Shown: positions 1 through 11,620 of the stretch, in pieces
Position numbering within the stretch: the first letter of the stretch is position 1
Layout of the letters: the number at the start of each line of letters is the position of its first letter
Source: Lingula anatina
Taxonomy: Eukaryota; Brachiopoda; Lingulata; Lingulida; Lingulidae
Direction: 5' to 3'
Assembly: GCF_001039355.2 (NCBI RefSeq)
Contig: NW_019775450.1
Span: forward strand, 131,649 to 195,648
Length of the DNA: 64,000 bases
Made by a program: the position numbers and the translations under genes
Notes under the pieces: model-generated
What the model was told of the DNA's origin: nothing
The model's database searches: none
What the model saw: only the letters and a program-made list of their open reading frames with translations

Positions 1-123
1 AACACCGTACCTCTCTCTCCATTCATTAAATGAGGCAATTAGATCATTCCGGGTTCTTCTGGCAGCCTTAAGAACACCTCCATCGATCAGAACATTAACA
101 GGCAGCCTCTTATCATCCGACAT
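1..123 (-). CDS. First exon of another array copy (N-terminal domain), runs off left edge
   Basis: Forty-one codons read on the minus strand from the ATG at 123-121. The peptide begins MSDDKRLPVNVLI and continues through LIASFNEWRERYGV to the window edge. It aligns with the first exon of copy B at 44536-44281 (MSDGKRLLVNVLI, then LIASFDGWRKKYDV), with the same start and spacing. The shared MSD start supports this initiator over upstream in-frame codons. The rest of this copy lies outside the window. I do not recognise the domain. No break is visible in the part seen. Confidence 0.6.
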   Translation of the reverse strand, partial: MSDDKRLPVNVLIDGGVLKAARRTRNDLIASFNEWRERYGV

Positions 124-1190
124 TTTTGCCTTACATTAACAAAATAAAATTTCTACCGTCTTTATCCTAGAGGTACAATTTTTGATCTAAATGCAGGAAT
201 GAAATTACGACACAGTTCGGGAAATTCCCAACATCGTACATGAAATAAAACGCCGTCGACTGGATTGTCTTGGCTACGTCCTCAGGATGAAACAGGGAAG
301 AACCACCCAAACTTCGATCCGGATGACCCCCGTCGGGAGACGTAAGCCCTGGCGACCTGAAACAACTTGGGAGAAGAACTGTCCACAGCGAGTACCAGGA
401 GATGGGTTTGACCTGGGGCGGGACGTGTAAAGTAGAAAAATATCGCACAGAATGGCGTCACCTTGTCGCCGCCCTTTTTCAAAACAGGGAAGATGTGAAT
501 AAGTAAAAGGTAAAAATTGGAAAAAATCCCCAGTGTCATATAAGCGAATGAGCAGAGAAAGAATAATTCCCCAACTTAAGGTCAGGTCACCCAAGGTGCA
601 TATCAAGTGACACTGATTGAACATTTGAGGACAATCGAATTTTAATAGTACAGCAATGCCTTACCAATGGCTCTTATTTTTAAAGATTTTTTTGATGTCG
701 TTTAAATCTTTGTTTTTTAAAAGTTAGTATTTTAAAGTGCCATTCTTTTATACTCACTTTGTGCCTCTGTTATAACCCCCGAACTGTCAGCCCTGGTTCT
801 ATAAAAAGCACTGCTTTCCTTCCTGGTTCGTTTTCTATTAAAGCAGTATTTCGATACCCCGACACTTTATAGAGTTTTTTATGCTGTTTATAATCTGTCC
901 ACGCAAAGGTCGACATTCATTAATTCTTCCCATTGTTACTGCTGTTACAGATTTTTTGGTGAGCTGGGGTACATACTAGTAATGCCATCAATCTTTATAA
1001 AGGGGAAGTTAAACCACATATATTGCAAGTATGGATTATACTTAACCAGCAGGGTAAAAATAAGACAACAAAAATACCACAAATGTCATTAAAACAACAC
1101 TTAATTTCCCTTTCCATTTTACTTATAATTTGTTCGACCAAGATCCTAAAGTTTTTTAAAGTTTTCGTTTTATAATTAATGGATTTTTTC
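124..1190. repeat. 5' flank of left-edge copy; duplicated flank block, copy 1
   Basis: No convincing gene. From about 631 (cagcaatgcc) to about 1110 the sequence matches two other places, 1790-2540 and 44960-45430. Landmarks shared by all three are 'agtacagcaag/atg', 'ggtgagctgggg' and a following 'gacaacaaaaatacc'-type tract. Two of the three lie just upstream of an N-terminal-domain exon or its relic, so the block is probably the duplicated promoter-proximal region of the array copies. No TATA box was assigned. Confidence 0.5.
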
Positions 1191-1199
1191 TTGCATATG

Positions 1200-1700
1200 T
1201 TGTGTTTTCTCTTGAAGACTTTATATTCTTCGGGATTCTTGATCAAGTGTGTTGGTCAAATCTTGTATCTCTTTGTTTCTCTCCGCAATCTTCTACGTTT
1301 GAGATAGCTGTTCACGAATTTCTGCCTCATGCACTCCCTTCTGTTCTAGTTCTGCACTGCTGGTTTTCACTTGTTCTTTTGTCTGATGTTTTTTTCTTTT
1401 GATGGTTTGTTTCTGTAATTTTATCAGTTTTTTCGTCTTTATTCCCAATTTCGTTCTTCATCTCTGGGAGGATAAAACGCATTTCATCTATGTTTGCCAC
1501 CTTTTCCTTAAGCTCACTGACATGTCTCTTTTCAAAATTTGCACAGGTAGTTAATATTTGTTTTAATTTTCTTTCTGATTCGATCATTTTTTCCTTCTGC
1601 TCAATCTCTTTCTTCATTTATTAGATGGCACAGCGCATGTCACTTATTTTGGCCTCATTTTCCCATAGTGCACCTTCACAGCATCTTACAAAAATATTTG
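1200..1700 (-). pseudogene. Decayed coiled-coil exon of the array family
   Basis: Minus-strand reading gives a charged heptad-type peptide (for example MKNEIGNKDEKTDKITETN at about 1465-1409) that aligns with LKNEIEKKAARIVEISERN in the coiled-coil exon of copy A. Further on, HEAEIREQLS is preserved in another frame, so a frameshift separates them, followed by in-frame stops. It lies upstream of, and on the same strand as, the exon at 1-123. It is a relic of an additional array copy. Coiled-coil composition alone can mislead, but the matched word order and the DNA similarity to 58750-58960 support homology. Confidence 0.55.
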
Positions 1701-1769
1701 GTACATGACTGAATGCTTAAGTTTATGTTACTTCAAGTGAAGATCACATGACAATGACTGATCCAACAT

Positions 1770-2560
1770 TTAGTGACAAATGAATTTTATAAGTACAGCA
1801 AGGGCGAATAAATCGCTCTTATCGACTGAACTGCAAGATATCCTGATATCGATTGAAGGTTAAAAGTTATATCTTAAATTGCCATTCTTTTCTTTCACTT
1901 TGTGAGTCTGTTACAGCCCCTGGTTGCTATTAGTCAACTCTGGGTCTATTAAAATCACTTATTGACTTTTTTTCTCTCTTAATACATTAAAAGCAGTGCT
2001 TTGATATTCCTAGCACTTTTTACATCGCATTTAATTTCATTTGTATTCAGTTATATAAAGCTGTGTAAAACAGGGGCAGATCCAGGGTTATTTGAAGGGG
2101 GGAGGGGGTCAGGGTGTTAAGAAATGACAAGCAGCGGGTGCAAAGCCGACCCTCGTCTCTCGCCCCCCCCCCCCTCCCTTGGGGGACCTGCTTAAGGGCA
2201 CCGAAAAAATGGTATTTGAGAGGGAGAACGGTGCATGGTTTAGAACTGTGATTCAGCTAGTGAAGATTATACATGTAATTTCAAGAGGGGACCATTTGTG
2301 TGATTATTTTAAAAAATCTAAAGGGGGGGGCTGTAAAAGTGGGCAAGTAGGACCGTTTATACCCAGTACGAATGCTGTTACAAATGCTGTTGGTGAGCTG
2401 GGGTTAGTTAAGCAATCAGTTTTTATCAAGGGGAATTAATATCCTGCTACACTGGAAGTATAGATTACACTTAAACAGCAGACGAAGATCAAGTCAACAA
2501 AATATTTGAAACTGCTACATGCACCTTTGGAAATTTTCATAAAAAAAAACAATGTTTTGC
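1770..2560. repeat. Duplicated 5'-flank block, copy 2
   Basis: Second copy of the flank block at 631-1110, again with 'agtacagcaaggg', 'ggtgagctgggg' and 'cagcagacgaagatcaag', here interrupted by a GC-rich insertion at 2075-2360. It sits upstream (on the minus strand) of the decayed coil exon at 1200-1700, as expected for that lost copy's flank. Confidence 0.45.
2075..2360 (+). repeat. GC-rich dispersed repeat, copy 1
   Basis: Starts 'ggggcagatccaggg', carries long G and C runs, then 'gggcaccgaaaaaatgg', 'attcagctagtgaagatt', 'tttcaagagggg' and 'ggtgtgatt'-like words. The same ordered words occur at 46715-46990. Any open reading frame here is repeat-derived. Confidence 0.5.
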
Positions 2561-2599
2561 TGTCTTTAACCTTCACTACCGGTACATGTCCTTGTTGTT

Positions 2600-3385
2600 G
2601 AAGAGTATATGGTTAGAAGCCCACAGTGAAACTTCCAGAGTAAAGTAAAAAAAAAAGTATCACTTGCTATTGATATCACATATGGGGACAGAATCACGGC
2701 TATAACGTACAGTTGACTGACCTATTATGATATTGCAATAGGGTTAATTTTCTGATAATAACGTTTTCAAGCGTGAATGAAATATTCAATGTGTAGTTTA
2801 GTTAATTTGTAAAGCTTTACTTCACTGCAAGAATCCCAGACTGAATGCTCCTTAAGTTCCGAAGTCGATATTTGTAACTAGTCCTGCTGCAGGTTGAAAT
2901 ATTATTGATAACGCGTATTTAACACCCAAGCGACAAAGCTATTTTACTGACTGAAATGACCAAGTGGGGTCTGTACATAGTGTTCAGCATAGGGATCCTT
3001 ATTATTTAAGGCTGGTTGGGGGTTTATCACAACTATACTACTCCTAGTATTTAAGACAGTTATTTTATAATGATCTAATGTAATAAGTATCTGATAATAA
3101 TACTTTTATTGCTAGAAATAACCTAACACAGATTTTAAATGCTTTGTCACTTTCTGAATTTTGCACTATATTTTTTCAGAAGAATAATTTATTATATTTG
3201 AACGCGTCAATCTGGCACCAGCTTACCTTTAGGGCTTGTTTATCAAAGGTATCTTATCTTTATGTCTACAAGGTACACACATTTATTTAGTGTAAACTAA
3301 TAACCCAGCCCGTATTTGACGTTTACGTGGAGATAACCGAATTTTAATGTGTACTTAAGGCGTGCTACTTTTAATAGGTGCATTA
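2600..3385. other. No recognisable feature
   Basis: AT-rich DNA with frequent stops in all frames. I see no exon-like block, RNA gene or clear repeat. Confidence 0.4.
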
Positions 3386-3811
3386 AGGGCGCATTCAAAT
3401 CCAAATATCCTATTTGCTGCATCGGTCCAACTGTACTGGATAATTTCGATAAAGCAAAAACGGCACACGATAGTTAATTGCTCCCTAGCTGTTTGAAGAG
3501 GCGTGTCAGACAATTATACTGATTTCTTTAGACCCCATTTCGAAGGATTGTAGATCGATCTATCCCTGTGGGGAGTCTCACTAGATTACTGTCAGCTTAG
3601 CCAGCTTAAGCGTCTGTCCCGCCTACTTAAAGCTGTAAAGGGGTAATTAACTATGGTGCGCGCTCGGTTGATTGCAATTTAGCGTGAACCCCCAGGGAGT
3701 TAGGTCGATCTAAATCTTAATCTCTGGATCGATCTAACTCCCTGGGAATGCACCCTTACCCGCAGAGTTGGACCGACCTAGCTTGTACGATGCATGAATC
3801 TGAATGCGCCT
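3386..3811. mobile_element. MITE, TWA target site (Harbinger-like), family 1
   Basis: Inverted ends AGGGCGCATTC (left) and GAATGCGCCT (right) are flanked by TTA and TAA. The interior shares 'gatcgatctatccc.gtgggg', 'agtctcactagattactgtcag' and 'ggtcgatcta' with copies at 43005-43218 and 25400-25625 (inverted). The three-base TWA target and short TIR fit non-autonomous PIF/Harbinger elements. No coding capacity. Confidence 0.65.
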
Positions 3812-3979
3812 TAAGTAATGGCTGTATACCAATAAGAAAATGATATCTGAAACCTATTTCATTTTTGAGTCAGCGCGGCACTTGTAAAAACACTAATTAA
3901 AATTAAATATGTAGTCACTTGTATTTATGCTTTTACATCATAATTTCGCATTTTGTATGTAGAATGAACATTTATATAT

Positions 3980-5950
3980 TCTGTATATTTCACATACATA
4001 CTTGGGATTTTCTATATACTCGAGCACTATATTCGGAATTATAAAACTTGAATCTTGCACATCTCCACTGAAATGTGCTTTGATTTTATAGTTACAGAGA
4101 ACACGCGTATCAGATCAAATAAAGCCCACTTATTGTTCAACAGCAAATGATTTAATGTGAGTTATCTACCTGTTTCAAGTATGATATTGCCACACGGTAA
4201 ATGAAAGACAAATAATGTATTATGGTTCTCTAACAGCTTTATTTCTGGAAGATACAGAAAAAACACTTGTTATAACTTAATTTAACGTCTCCAAAGATCC
4301 CGCCTGCGCAACAAGGTGTCTCTAGAAACTCTCAAATGTCTCAAAGTTTCTCTCTAAACAGCGGTATAGCAGATGTACTTATACTGCATTGAGACAAATT
4401 CTATTCAAAATAAAGTGACTATAGGGCCAACATAAATCTAATTACACAACCAAAATATATGTATATAATAATATGCATAAAAACGGGACAGCAAGTAAAC
4501 AACTGTGTTATCCAATACTGAAGACATGACATTGGTTTTGTTAGAAAAACATAAAGAGCAATATTGCGTCTTAGCCGAAACACTGTGTAAATAGTAATGA
4601 AGGTTGAAAGATAATAAATGTTTAAACTGACCAATAACTACTCCAGCCATGAATTAACTATCCCAATGCAGAATTACTTGCCAAATGCTTAACATTTCAT
4701 TATATAAATCATTTGACCAGCTTCCATTCGGGTCTCTGGCTGTATACATACAGGTAGGTCCCTACGGGTTCTTTTCATACAGCAGCAATCTCCGGCTAAT
4801 ACAAAACTTTCCGACCAGGCAGATTTTTTTAAACAACGTTTATTCGAAAGAAATGGAGGGAGAGCGCTGGAAGCATTAAATGCTCTGGACAGGCAGATAA
4901 ACAGGTAAACGGTTTGTATAACGAAATGCTGTGTTTTTTTTTTTTGTTTGTTTTGTGGCTAAAGTCGTTAATTTGGACATTTCTGCTCACAAGTCTGGGG
5001 CTCGAGTCATAAAACGTCTTATCATAAAACTCGAGTCATAAAACGTTTGTAAGGCCTGCAGTTGAATAAGAATTTATTTGCAATAGGACTGTTAAGTAAG
5101 CCAACAGCTATGTTCTCCCTTATATCACTCGATGATAACATATCCAATACCACAGAGACCGCATGTTACGATTGCCTCGTTTCTTTTCTTCAATTTTGAC
5201 TTTTTTTGCTTGAGAAGCCTCTATTAAGAAGGATCGTTGGACACCAGGGGTATACTAGGTTTTCAATGTATGTTTAAAGGTTTACCTAACACTATATTCT
5301 GGTAGCATACATGAATACCGACCGGCTAATCAATCCATTCTGTATTCTGCTGATTCTTGAATACCTACATCTAACCACGTATACATCAATGCATTGCCAT
5401 GTGGGTCATCTTATCGATAGATAGATAGATAGATAGATAGATAGTCAATTGCATCTTAAGCACTTGAAACATCTGCTGGTGAATCAATGTGTTTACAGTT
5501 ATCAATACTGTTCATTACACAATAATAAAATTCTATAAAATAGTGAGTAACACTAAATATTTAAGAAATACATATGACAGTGCAAATATAATGATATATT
5601 TCAGTTTTGTGCTTAAAAACAATCTAGTTCACTTTATGCACTACAATCACTATGGACATGATTTAAAATGACGTCATTGGGCTGTCCTTGCATGTACAAG
5701 TACGAAACCTTATCTTAATGTTAAACGCGACCACTGAGGTACAAGCAGCATTCGCCTTATGTACTGGCTTAGCTATTAGGTATTATACATGTACTGTAAG
5801 CTTAGAAATAAAGTTTATCGCCTCACCCTTTTTCTATCGCCATTTCTGTCTCTCCTGATACATACATCTGTACTGTATATAAAGGTAAAAGGCGTGTGAC
5901 ACCGAAAATATTTTCTCCCCTTCTGGGACTGGTCATTTACTTGAATTTTT
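3980..5950. other. Non-coding; similar to the 3' flank of copy A
   Basis: No supportable gene. Patches around 4080-4200 and 5860-5945 resemble 55250-55390 and 55545-55650, which lie just beyond the last exon of copy A. Shared words include 'caacagcaaat' and 'gtatataaggt/aaagg' followed by 'cccttctggg'-like sequence. This fits the 3' flank of a lost array copy whose only visible exon is at 6897-7001. Confidence 0.35.
5416..5444. repeat. (GATA)n microsatellite
   Basis: Seven tandem GATA units in the non-coding stretch described above. Confidence 0.9.
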
Positions 5951-6299
5951 AATCAATCTACTCCATGTACATAGCTACCACATGTGGACATCTGCGAGGT
6001 TTTTAAAATATGAGAATAAAAAATTCAATAAATCTTGTATATTTCAATATGCAAAATAAAACAAAAAACATCATCATCAAAAATAAAATATATATACACA
6101 TATCATGTGATGTTGATTCCTGCCCATTGCCCATTGTTTGTTTGACACATTTGTCTTTCACAACGCTTGCGGTATTAAATACCAAATCGGCAGCGCCTAT
6201 AAGAAAAAAAAATCATAGCAAGTCAAACTAAATTTATACGCGATAATGGGTTAAACTCAAACCACCTTAACCCAGAAGATGTACAGTATAACATCAAAC

Positions 6300-6790
6300 A
6301 CCTTAGACATTTCTTCCTGAACATGTAACTATCAAACAACACATTAAATTCCGCTCCTCCACTAGTGCTTTTAAAGATACAAAGTGAATTTTTTGACATA
6401 AAAACCAACCAAATGCCAGCATATAGTTTCAAGTAGTATAACTAAGAGAATTACCAAAATAAATTGTTTAATTGTACTCGAAAGCGATGTTTGAACAGAT
6501 TTTTTTATTAGCATTCTATGCTGTATGTCAATGGGGCAGAAAAGTAGGTCACGAAAGTAGGTTAAATTGACAACCAAAAATTTAAAGAAAGGAGCACTCT
6601 AAAGCTCTTTTATGGCTGATCCGGTGATTTATTCAGTTTATCCCTTGGCATGTCGAATTTATTAGAGTCGTATTAGAAACTAGTAGAAGTGGTTTATATG
6701 TGTTACTGGGAATCCACGCACCACCGATGCTCGGCTTGTATGTACCTTTAAAAGATGATCAATGAGAGTAGTGGGCTTACGTAAACCTCA
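6300..6790. repeat. Dispersed repeat, inverted relative to 30290-30650
   Basis: Blocks such as 'cttttatggctgatc', 'gataaactgaataaatcac' (reverse complement here), 'ctagtagaagtggttta' and 'gatgctcggcttgtatgtacc' recur in reverse orientation at 30290-30650. It lies next to the acidic exon at 6897-7001. Confidence 0.55.
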
Positions 6791-6896
6791 ATAAGACATG
6801 CATAAAACGTCCGTCTCTACCATTGGCATACACGTACCGAACAGTCACCGTATCACTTGAAAAAGAACTCTAGGTTATCTAAAGAATACTGGTTAC

Positions 6897-7001
6897 CTTC
6901 TACAATCCCTTTGACAGTAGTTTCTTCAGATAATTCTCTGGACAAATTGTCGGTCATCATCTGGTCACTGCCAAGGACAGAGGGGTCCATGGACTCAGTT
7001 T
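6897..7001 (-). CDS. Orphan acidic exon of a lost array copy
   Basis: Minus-strand exon of 105 nt between acceptor ATTTTAG and donor GTAACC, phase 1 on both sides, reading ETESMDPSVL then SRELSEETTVKGIVE. It matches the acidic exons at 29245-29141 (also 105 nt) and 56764-56663 (102 nt) in sequence, length and phase. No sister exons lie close: upstream are two Tc1 insertions, and the downstream coil exon seen in copy A is missing. It is either the stump of a deleted copy or a distant exon of a gene not otherwise visible. Intact, but probably not functional alone. Confidence 0.55.
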
Positions 7002-7159
7002 CTAAAATATAAACAGATGGAGATTTTACATCCAGAAAACTTGTTATTTGACAGTCATATCACAATCAGGGGCAAAGCCTGGGGAGTTATGGACTTTAAT
7101 GGAGTATCAGAGGGCCGTTTAATGCATTCTGTTGCCTACAAGCATATATCATCCAAATA

Positions 7160-8823
7160 CAGACTTGACATTTAATATGGAATATTTTTTTCCAAATTAT
7201 TTTTCATCAGTTTTTTCCTATTTTGCTGGCTGATAAATGAAAATAAGGATTAAAATCGCGTTTTAATAACTTTTATTTCTCTTTGATGTCATTGTGACAT
7301 CAGTTCATTAATAGAATTCGCCAGAAAAACAAACAAAAACACATTGCCTATTCTATGTCATACGACAACCATTAAAAGAGATATTTTGGATCTCCATATT
7401 TTCCAAATTATTGTCTGTAAAAGTGTTACACGCTCCACAAAGGACCCTTATGTCAGTGTCTAGTCACAAGTAACGGTCGTTGTTACGCCTGATCTCTTCT
7501 GGCTGCTACCAGCGCTCGCAAGTGGCAAAGCATTCCTTGGGGTAGGTTTTTAGAGTTCAATCTGGAATAACATTCCAGGCATAGGTCAAAATCTGTCCAA
7601 TTTGGTCCAGTTTTGTTGTAGGACATGTAGGCCATTGATTTGGCGAGTAATGGCTTACCCATATATTGTCTATGTGGTTCAAATATGGCGATTTTGATGA
7701 CCAAGGTAGCTGCTCATTCCCTTGGTTCTGTAAGTTATCTGCTATTAAAAGTGCTCTGTGTGAACCGGCAATCTTACCGTGCAACCTAAAATTATTCCTA
7801 AGTTGCCCCCTATCAAATGATAGTCAAGTGGTTCCCAGATTATTCCTTTATTTGATTTGGTTCAGGTTTTCGTCGATGACTACCATTAGTGTTTTGGCAC
7901 CAATGTTGTATCCACCCCAAATAGTGACGCTGTTAATGACCTAAGTCACTTTAGACGCAGCACACGCTTCCTCGTTGGACTCTACTGGATGTCTGTAAAC
8001 TCTGTTTTGACTAGTTGAGCGGTACCGGTGAAATCTGACCTCAATACCGAAAGCCACTAGGTTTCAGTGTTCAACTTAGAAACTGTCAAGGTCCCCAATT
8101 CATTAGAGAAACATACAACGATGTTTTGCTGTTTACATTGGGTTCCTCGGAGGTCGTCTGATATTCTAATCTGCTAAAACCAGTTTGGTGTTCGCTAAGG
8201 GCCTTAAAAAAGCGATTTGGTGGCAATTTACTCCTCATTCTGAACGGACATGGTGGTTTTTGTTTAGTTGCAACAGCATTCCCCGAAAGATAGTGGGTCT
8301 TGTACCCTGGTGGTAAGATTTCAATACATTGGGTGTGTCCTGTGTGTAGGAACATCAGTCTGGGCATTACTTTATAAAATTGTGCTGACCGTTTCGTTTG
8401 GCGCAATTATCTGCCTGGCAATGTCTGTCTTTTTCGCGCCATTCTGACACAGATTAACAAATTTGTAGAATACTGCATAGCTCATTTTACAAACTGCAAA
8501 ACCGACCACTTGCATGCAAAATTTCAAAATTTTCTATGCAGTAGTTGCCGACATTTGGATACTTTTTTACAGAACCATGCTTTGCCAAAGCCAAGCTTTG
8601 ACCTGCCCAAAGGACCACTACCCAATGAAATCACTGCATATTACATAATTCAGCAGCGCAACAAACCTGGTATTCAGTTAATTGGTAGCGACACACCTGA
8701 CTACACACTTCTCCATTCACATATCTTATTTGAGATCAGAGTTTTTTTAAACTCATTTTTTTAACTCATTTTTACCTAGGCATACCTTCAAACTGAAATA
8801 TTCCATATTAAATGTCAAGTCTG
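7160..8823 (-). mobile_element. Degenerate Tc1/mariner element, copy 1
   Basis: TIRs begin CAGACTTGACATTTAATATGG, inverted at the right end, and are flanked by TA at 7158-7159 and 8824-8825, the Tc1/mariner target. The minus-strand transposase is broken by several stops and shifts. Recognisable pieces are the C-terminal LPWSSKSPYLNHIDNIWV (the usual LPWPxxSPDLNPIExxW motif, with the catalytic D of SPDLN replaced by Y), an AWNVIP segment and an N-terminal NGAKKTDIAR helix-turn-helix-like stretch. Non-autonomous now. Pairs with the inverted copy at 8985-10481. Confidence 0.8.
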
Positions 8824-8919
8824 TATATTCAATCGTTAGACAGTCAGCGCAAAATTAAAAATGAAGTCACATACAAACAAAGAAAACACTCCTAATGAAC
8901 TTATTCTTACACCCATTTG

Positions 8920-8921
<2 letters not shown>

Positions 8922-8984
<63 letters not shown>
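8922..8984. repeat. (TA)n microsatellite, left tract
   Basis: Sixty-three bases of alternating T and A directly abutting the left TIR of the Tc1 copy at 8985-10481. Reading frames through it (poly-Tyr/Ile) are artefacts. Confidence 0.95.
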
Positions 8985-8988
<4 letters not shown>

Positions 8989-10480
8989 CTTGACATTTAA
9001 TATGGAATATTTCAGTTTCGAAGGTATGCCTAGGTAAAAATGCGTTCTTTTTTTCAAAAAATTCCGATTTCATATAAGATTTGTGAATGGAGAAGTGTGT
9101 AGTCAGGTATGTCGCTACCAATTAACTGACATTCATGTCTGTTGCGCTGCTACGTTATGTAGATGAGTCAAGTAGTGCATTACAAATTTGTTAATCTATG
9201 GCAGAATGGCGCGAAAAAGACAGACATTACCAGACAGATCATAGCGCCAAACGGAACGGTCCCAACAGTTTTATAGAGTAATGCCCAGACTGATGTACCT
9301 ACACAGAGGTCACCCCCAATGTATCAAAATCTTACCTACAGGGTACAGGACCCACCTTCTTTCGGGATACGCTGCTGCAACTAAACGAAAAACACTTAGT
9401 CAGTTCAGAACGAGGGGTAAATTGCCACCAAAATGCGTTTTTCAAAGCCCTAAGCGAACACCAAACTGGTTTTAACAGCTAAGAACACCAAACGACCTCC
9501 GAGACACCCACTGTAAACAGCAAAACATCGTTGTCAGTTTCTCTAATTAATTGGGGGCCATGACCGTTTCTGGGTAGAACACTGAAACTGCATGGCTTTC
9601 TTTATTGAGGTCAGATTTTACCTGTACCGCCCAATTAGTCAAAACAGAGTTTACAGATATCCAGAAGAGGCCTACGACGAAGCATATGCCAGATCTAAAG
9701 TGACAAGGGTGATTGACAGCGTCAGTATTTGGAGTGCCACATTGGTGCCAAAACACCAATGGTAGTCATCGACGAAAACCTGAACCAGATCAAATTAAGG
9801 AATAATCTCGGAACCACTTGACTATCATTTGATAGGGGGCACCTTAGGAATAATTTTAGGTTGCACGGTGAGGTTGCCGGTTCACACAGAGCACTTTTAA
9901 TAGCAGATAACTTACAGAACCAAGGGAATGAGCAGCTACCCTGGTCATCAAAATCGACACATTTAAACCACATAGACAATATTTCGTAGGCCATTACTCG
10001 CCGAATCAACTGTCTACATGTCCTACAACAAAACTGGACCAAATTGGACAATTTCAGACCGATGCCTGGAATATTATTCCAGATTGAACTCTAAAAACCT
10101 ACCCCAAGGAATGCCTTGCCGCTTGAGAGCGCTGGCAACAGCCAGAAGAGGCCAGGCGTAACAGCGACCATTACTGTGACTAGCAACTGACTTGAGGGTC
10201 TTTTGTGGAGCGTATAACTCTTTTACAGACGATAATTTGGAAAATATGGAGATCCAAAATATCTTTTTAAAGGGAAGTCGTATGACATAGAATAGGCAAT
10301 GTGTTTTTGTTTGCTTCTCTGACGAATTCCATTAATGAATTGATGTCACAATGACCTCAAAGAGATAATTTAAAGTTATTAAAACACAATTTTAATCCTT
10401 ATTTTCATTTATCAGTCAGCAAAATAGGAAAAAAACTGATAAAAAATTACTTGGAAAAAATATTCCATACTAAATGTCAA

Positions 10481-10481
<1 letters not shown>
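8985..10481 (+). mobile_element. Degenerate Tc1/mariner element, copy 2 (opposite orientation)
   Basis: Same element as 7160-8823 but inverted, so its transposase relic reads on the plus strand. The left TIR CAGACTTGACATTTAATATG is intact; the right end stops at CTTGAC and lacks the outermost CAGA-side bases before the TA tract. Word-for-word similarity to copy 1 runs through the whole length, with an internal deletion making it about 170 bp shorter. The relic again contains QLPWSSKSTHLNHIDNI-like sequence and stops. It was apparently inserted into a TA microsatellite. Confidence 0.78.

Positions 10482-10544
<63 letters not shown>
10482..10544. repeat. (TA)n microsatellite, right tract
   Basis: Sixty-three bases of TA repeat abutting the right end of the Tc1 copy; same length as the left tract. 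Confidence 0.95.
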
Positions 10545-10548
<4 letters not shown>

Positions 10549-11054
10549 CAAAGTGGTCATTGCCATGCACCTTCCCCTTTCCCTCAAAATAATTAAAAAA
10601 TAAAATAAATATATGTATTAGTTTTATAAACAAAAAGTTCGAAGAACCCAACTTGTGTTAATGACCTTCTAAAGCAAAATACTATCAATAATAATTAAGT
10701 GAAATATGTGATCTCAATTTTTTTTTCAAAACCCTGCCTATCAGAGTTGAAAGTGGACGTTTAAAAATATCCTGAAAATGCAAGCAGCAGTGGTCTGGAT
10801 CAAGGGCCTCAATACAGCACCACAACACCAAAATATTCTGAAATTTAGACTTTCCCTTACACGAGTTCCTATAATATATGCTATGGAAAACTTATCCTGG
10901 GATATCGGGACAATTTTCTATAGGACAATATATAGGGAATTTCCTTAAGGGTTCAACTCTCGCTAAAGTAAGTGACTTTATCACAAATGTCTAAAAATAC
11001 TATGCAGCTACTTTAGGACTCTTAAGTTTGTCTAAGTAACAGTTGTTCATTCTG
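10545..11054. other. Non-coding, presumed 3' flank of copy B
   Basis: AT-rich DNA downstream (minus strand) of the stop at 11057-11055. It should hold the 3' UTR. I could not single out a polyadenylation signal with confidence. Confidence 0.4.
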
Positions 11055-11399
11055 CTATTCACCAGGTCTCAGGGCTTCATCTGGGATATATGAATCCTGT
11101 ACGTCCTCAGGTTTCACTACCAGAAGTTCTACCAGATCAAGTCGGTCTATTTCAGCAAACCCCTCCCGCAGGTGCCTGACAGGATCCTTATCCAAAGAGC
11201 ACTTCAATACCATATGCAGTAATAGACTGCACTGTTCTGATGATGTTTTCTTGCTATAAATTTCTTCCATTCCTGAATCACTAATGATGCTCTTTGAAAA
11301 AAGGAAATCTAACAGTCTCCTAATATCAAATCTTCCATTAGCTATGAAGGACAGCTGTTTTCGCAGATTCTTACATTCAACCTCGTGGACCTGTGCCTT
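11055..11399 (-). CDS. Copy B last exon: CARD-like domain and stop
   Basis: Exon of 345 nt including the stop TAG; acceptor TATTTCAG, phase 0. It encodes a helical domain of about 85 residues that fits the CARD pattern: an LRKQLSFIANG helix, RRLLDFLFSKSIISDSGMEE, IYSKKTSSEQCSLLLHMVL, then a last helix around LREGFAEIDRLDLVELL. A short acidic tail ends LRPGE. Similarity to CARD is by pattern (a dfLxxKxIixxxxxeeI segment and xxeqcxlLLxxV), so another death-fold type such as DED is possible. It closes the ZU5-UPA module, giving the CARD8-like order. Confidence 0.6.
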   Translation of the reverse strand, partial: KAQVHEVECKNLRKQLSFIANGRFDIRRLLDFLFSKSIISDSGMEEIYSKKTSSEQCSLLLHMVLKCSLDKDPVRHLREGFAEIDRLDLVELLVVKPEDVQDSYIPDEALRPGE

Positions 11400-11589
11400 C
11401 TGAAATATATATATACATACTCTGCTTAAAAAAAATAGTCTTATGACTTTATATTTCCAAACACAATCAAAAATAGTTCGATATAAAATAATTAAATAAA
11501 TGTTTTATTGAAAACACATGGCTGCCTAAGAAAACACCTTCTTTTTGTTTCACTACCATCCATAAAACGTATTGTTTTAACTCCCTCGC

Positions 11590-11620
<31 letters not shown>

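Noticed and set aside
5490-6230. Several small AT-rich frames as genes
   Set aside because: Short, low complexity, no splice context; the region resembles the 3' flank of copy A.
8836-9121. Open frames with long Tyr-Ile runs
   Set aside because: They translate the (TA)n microsatellite; the same at 10412-10651.
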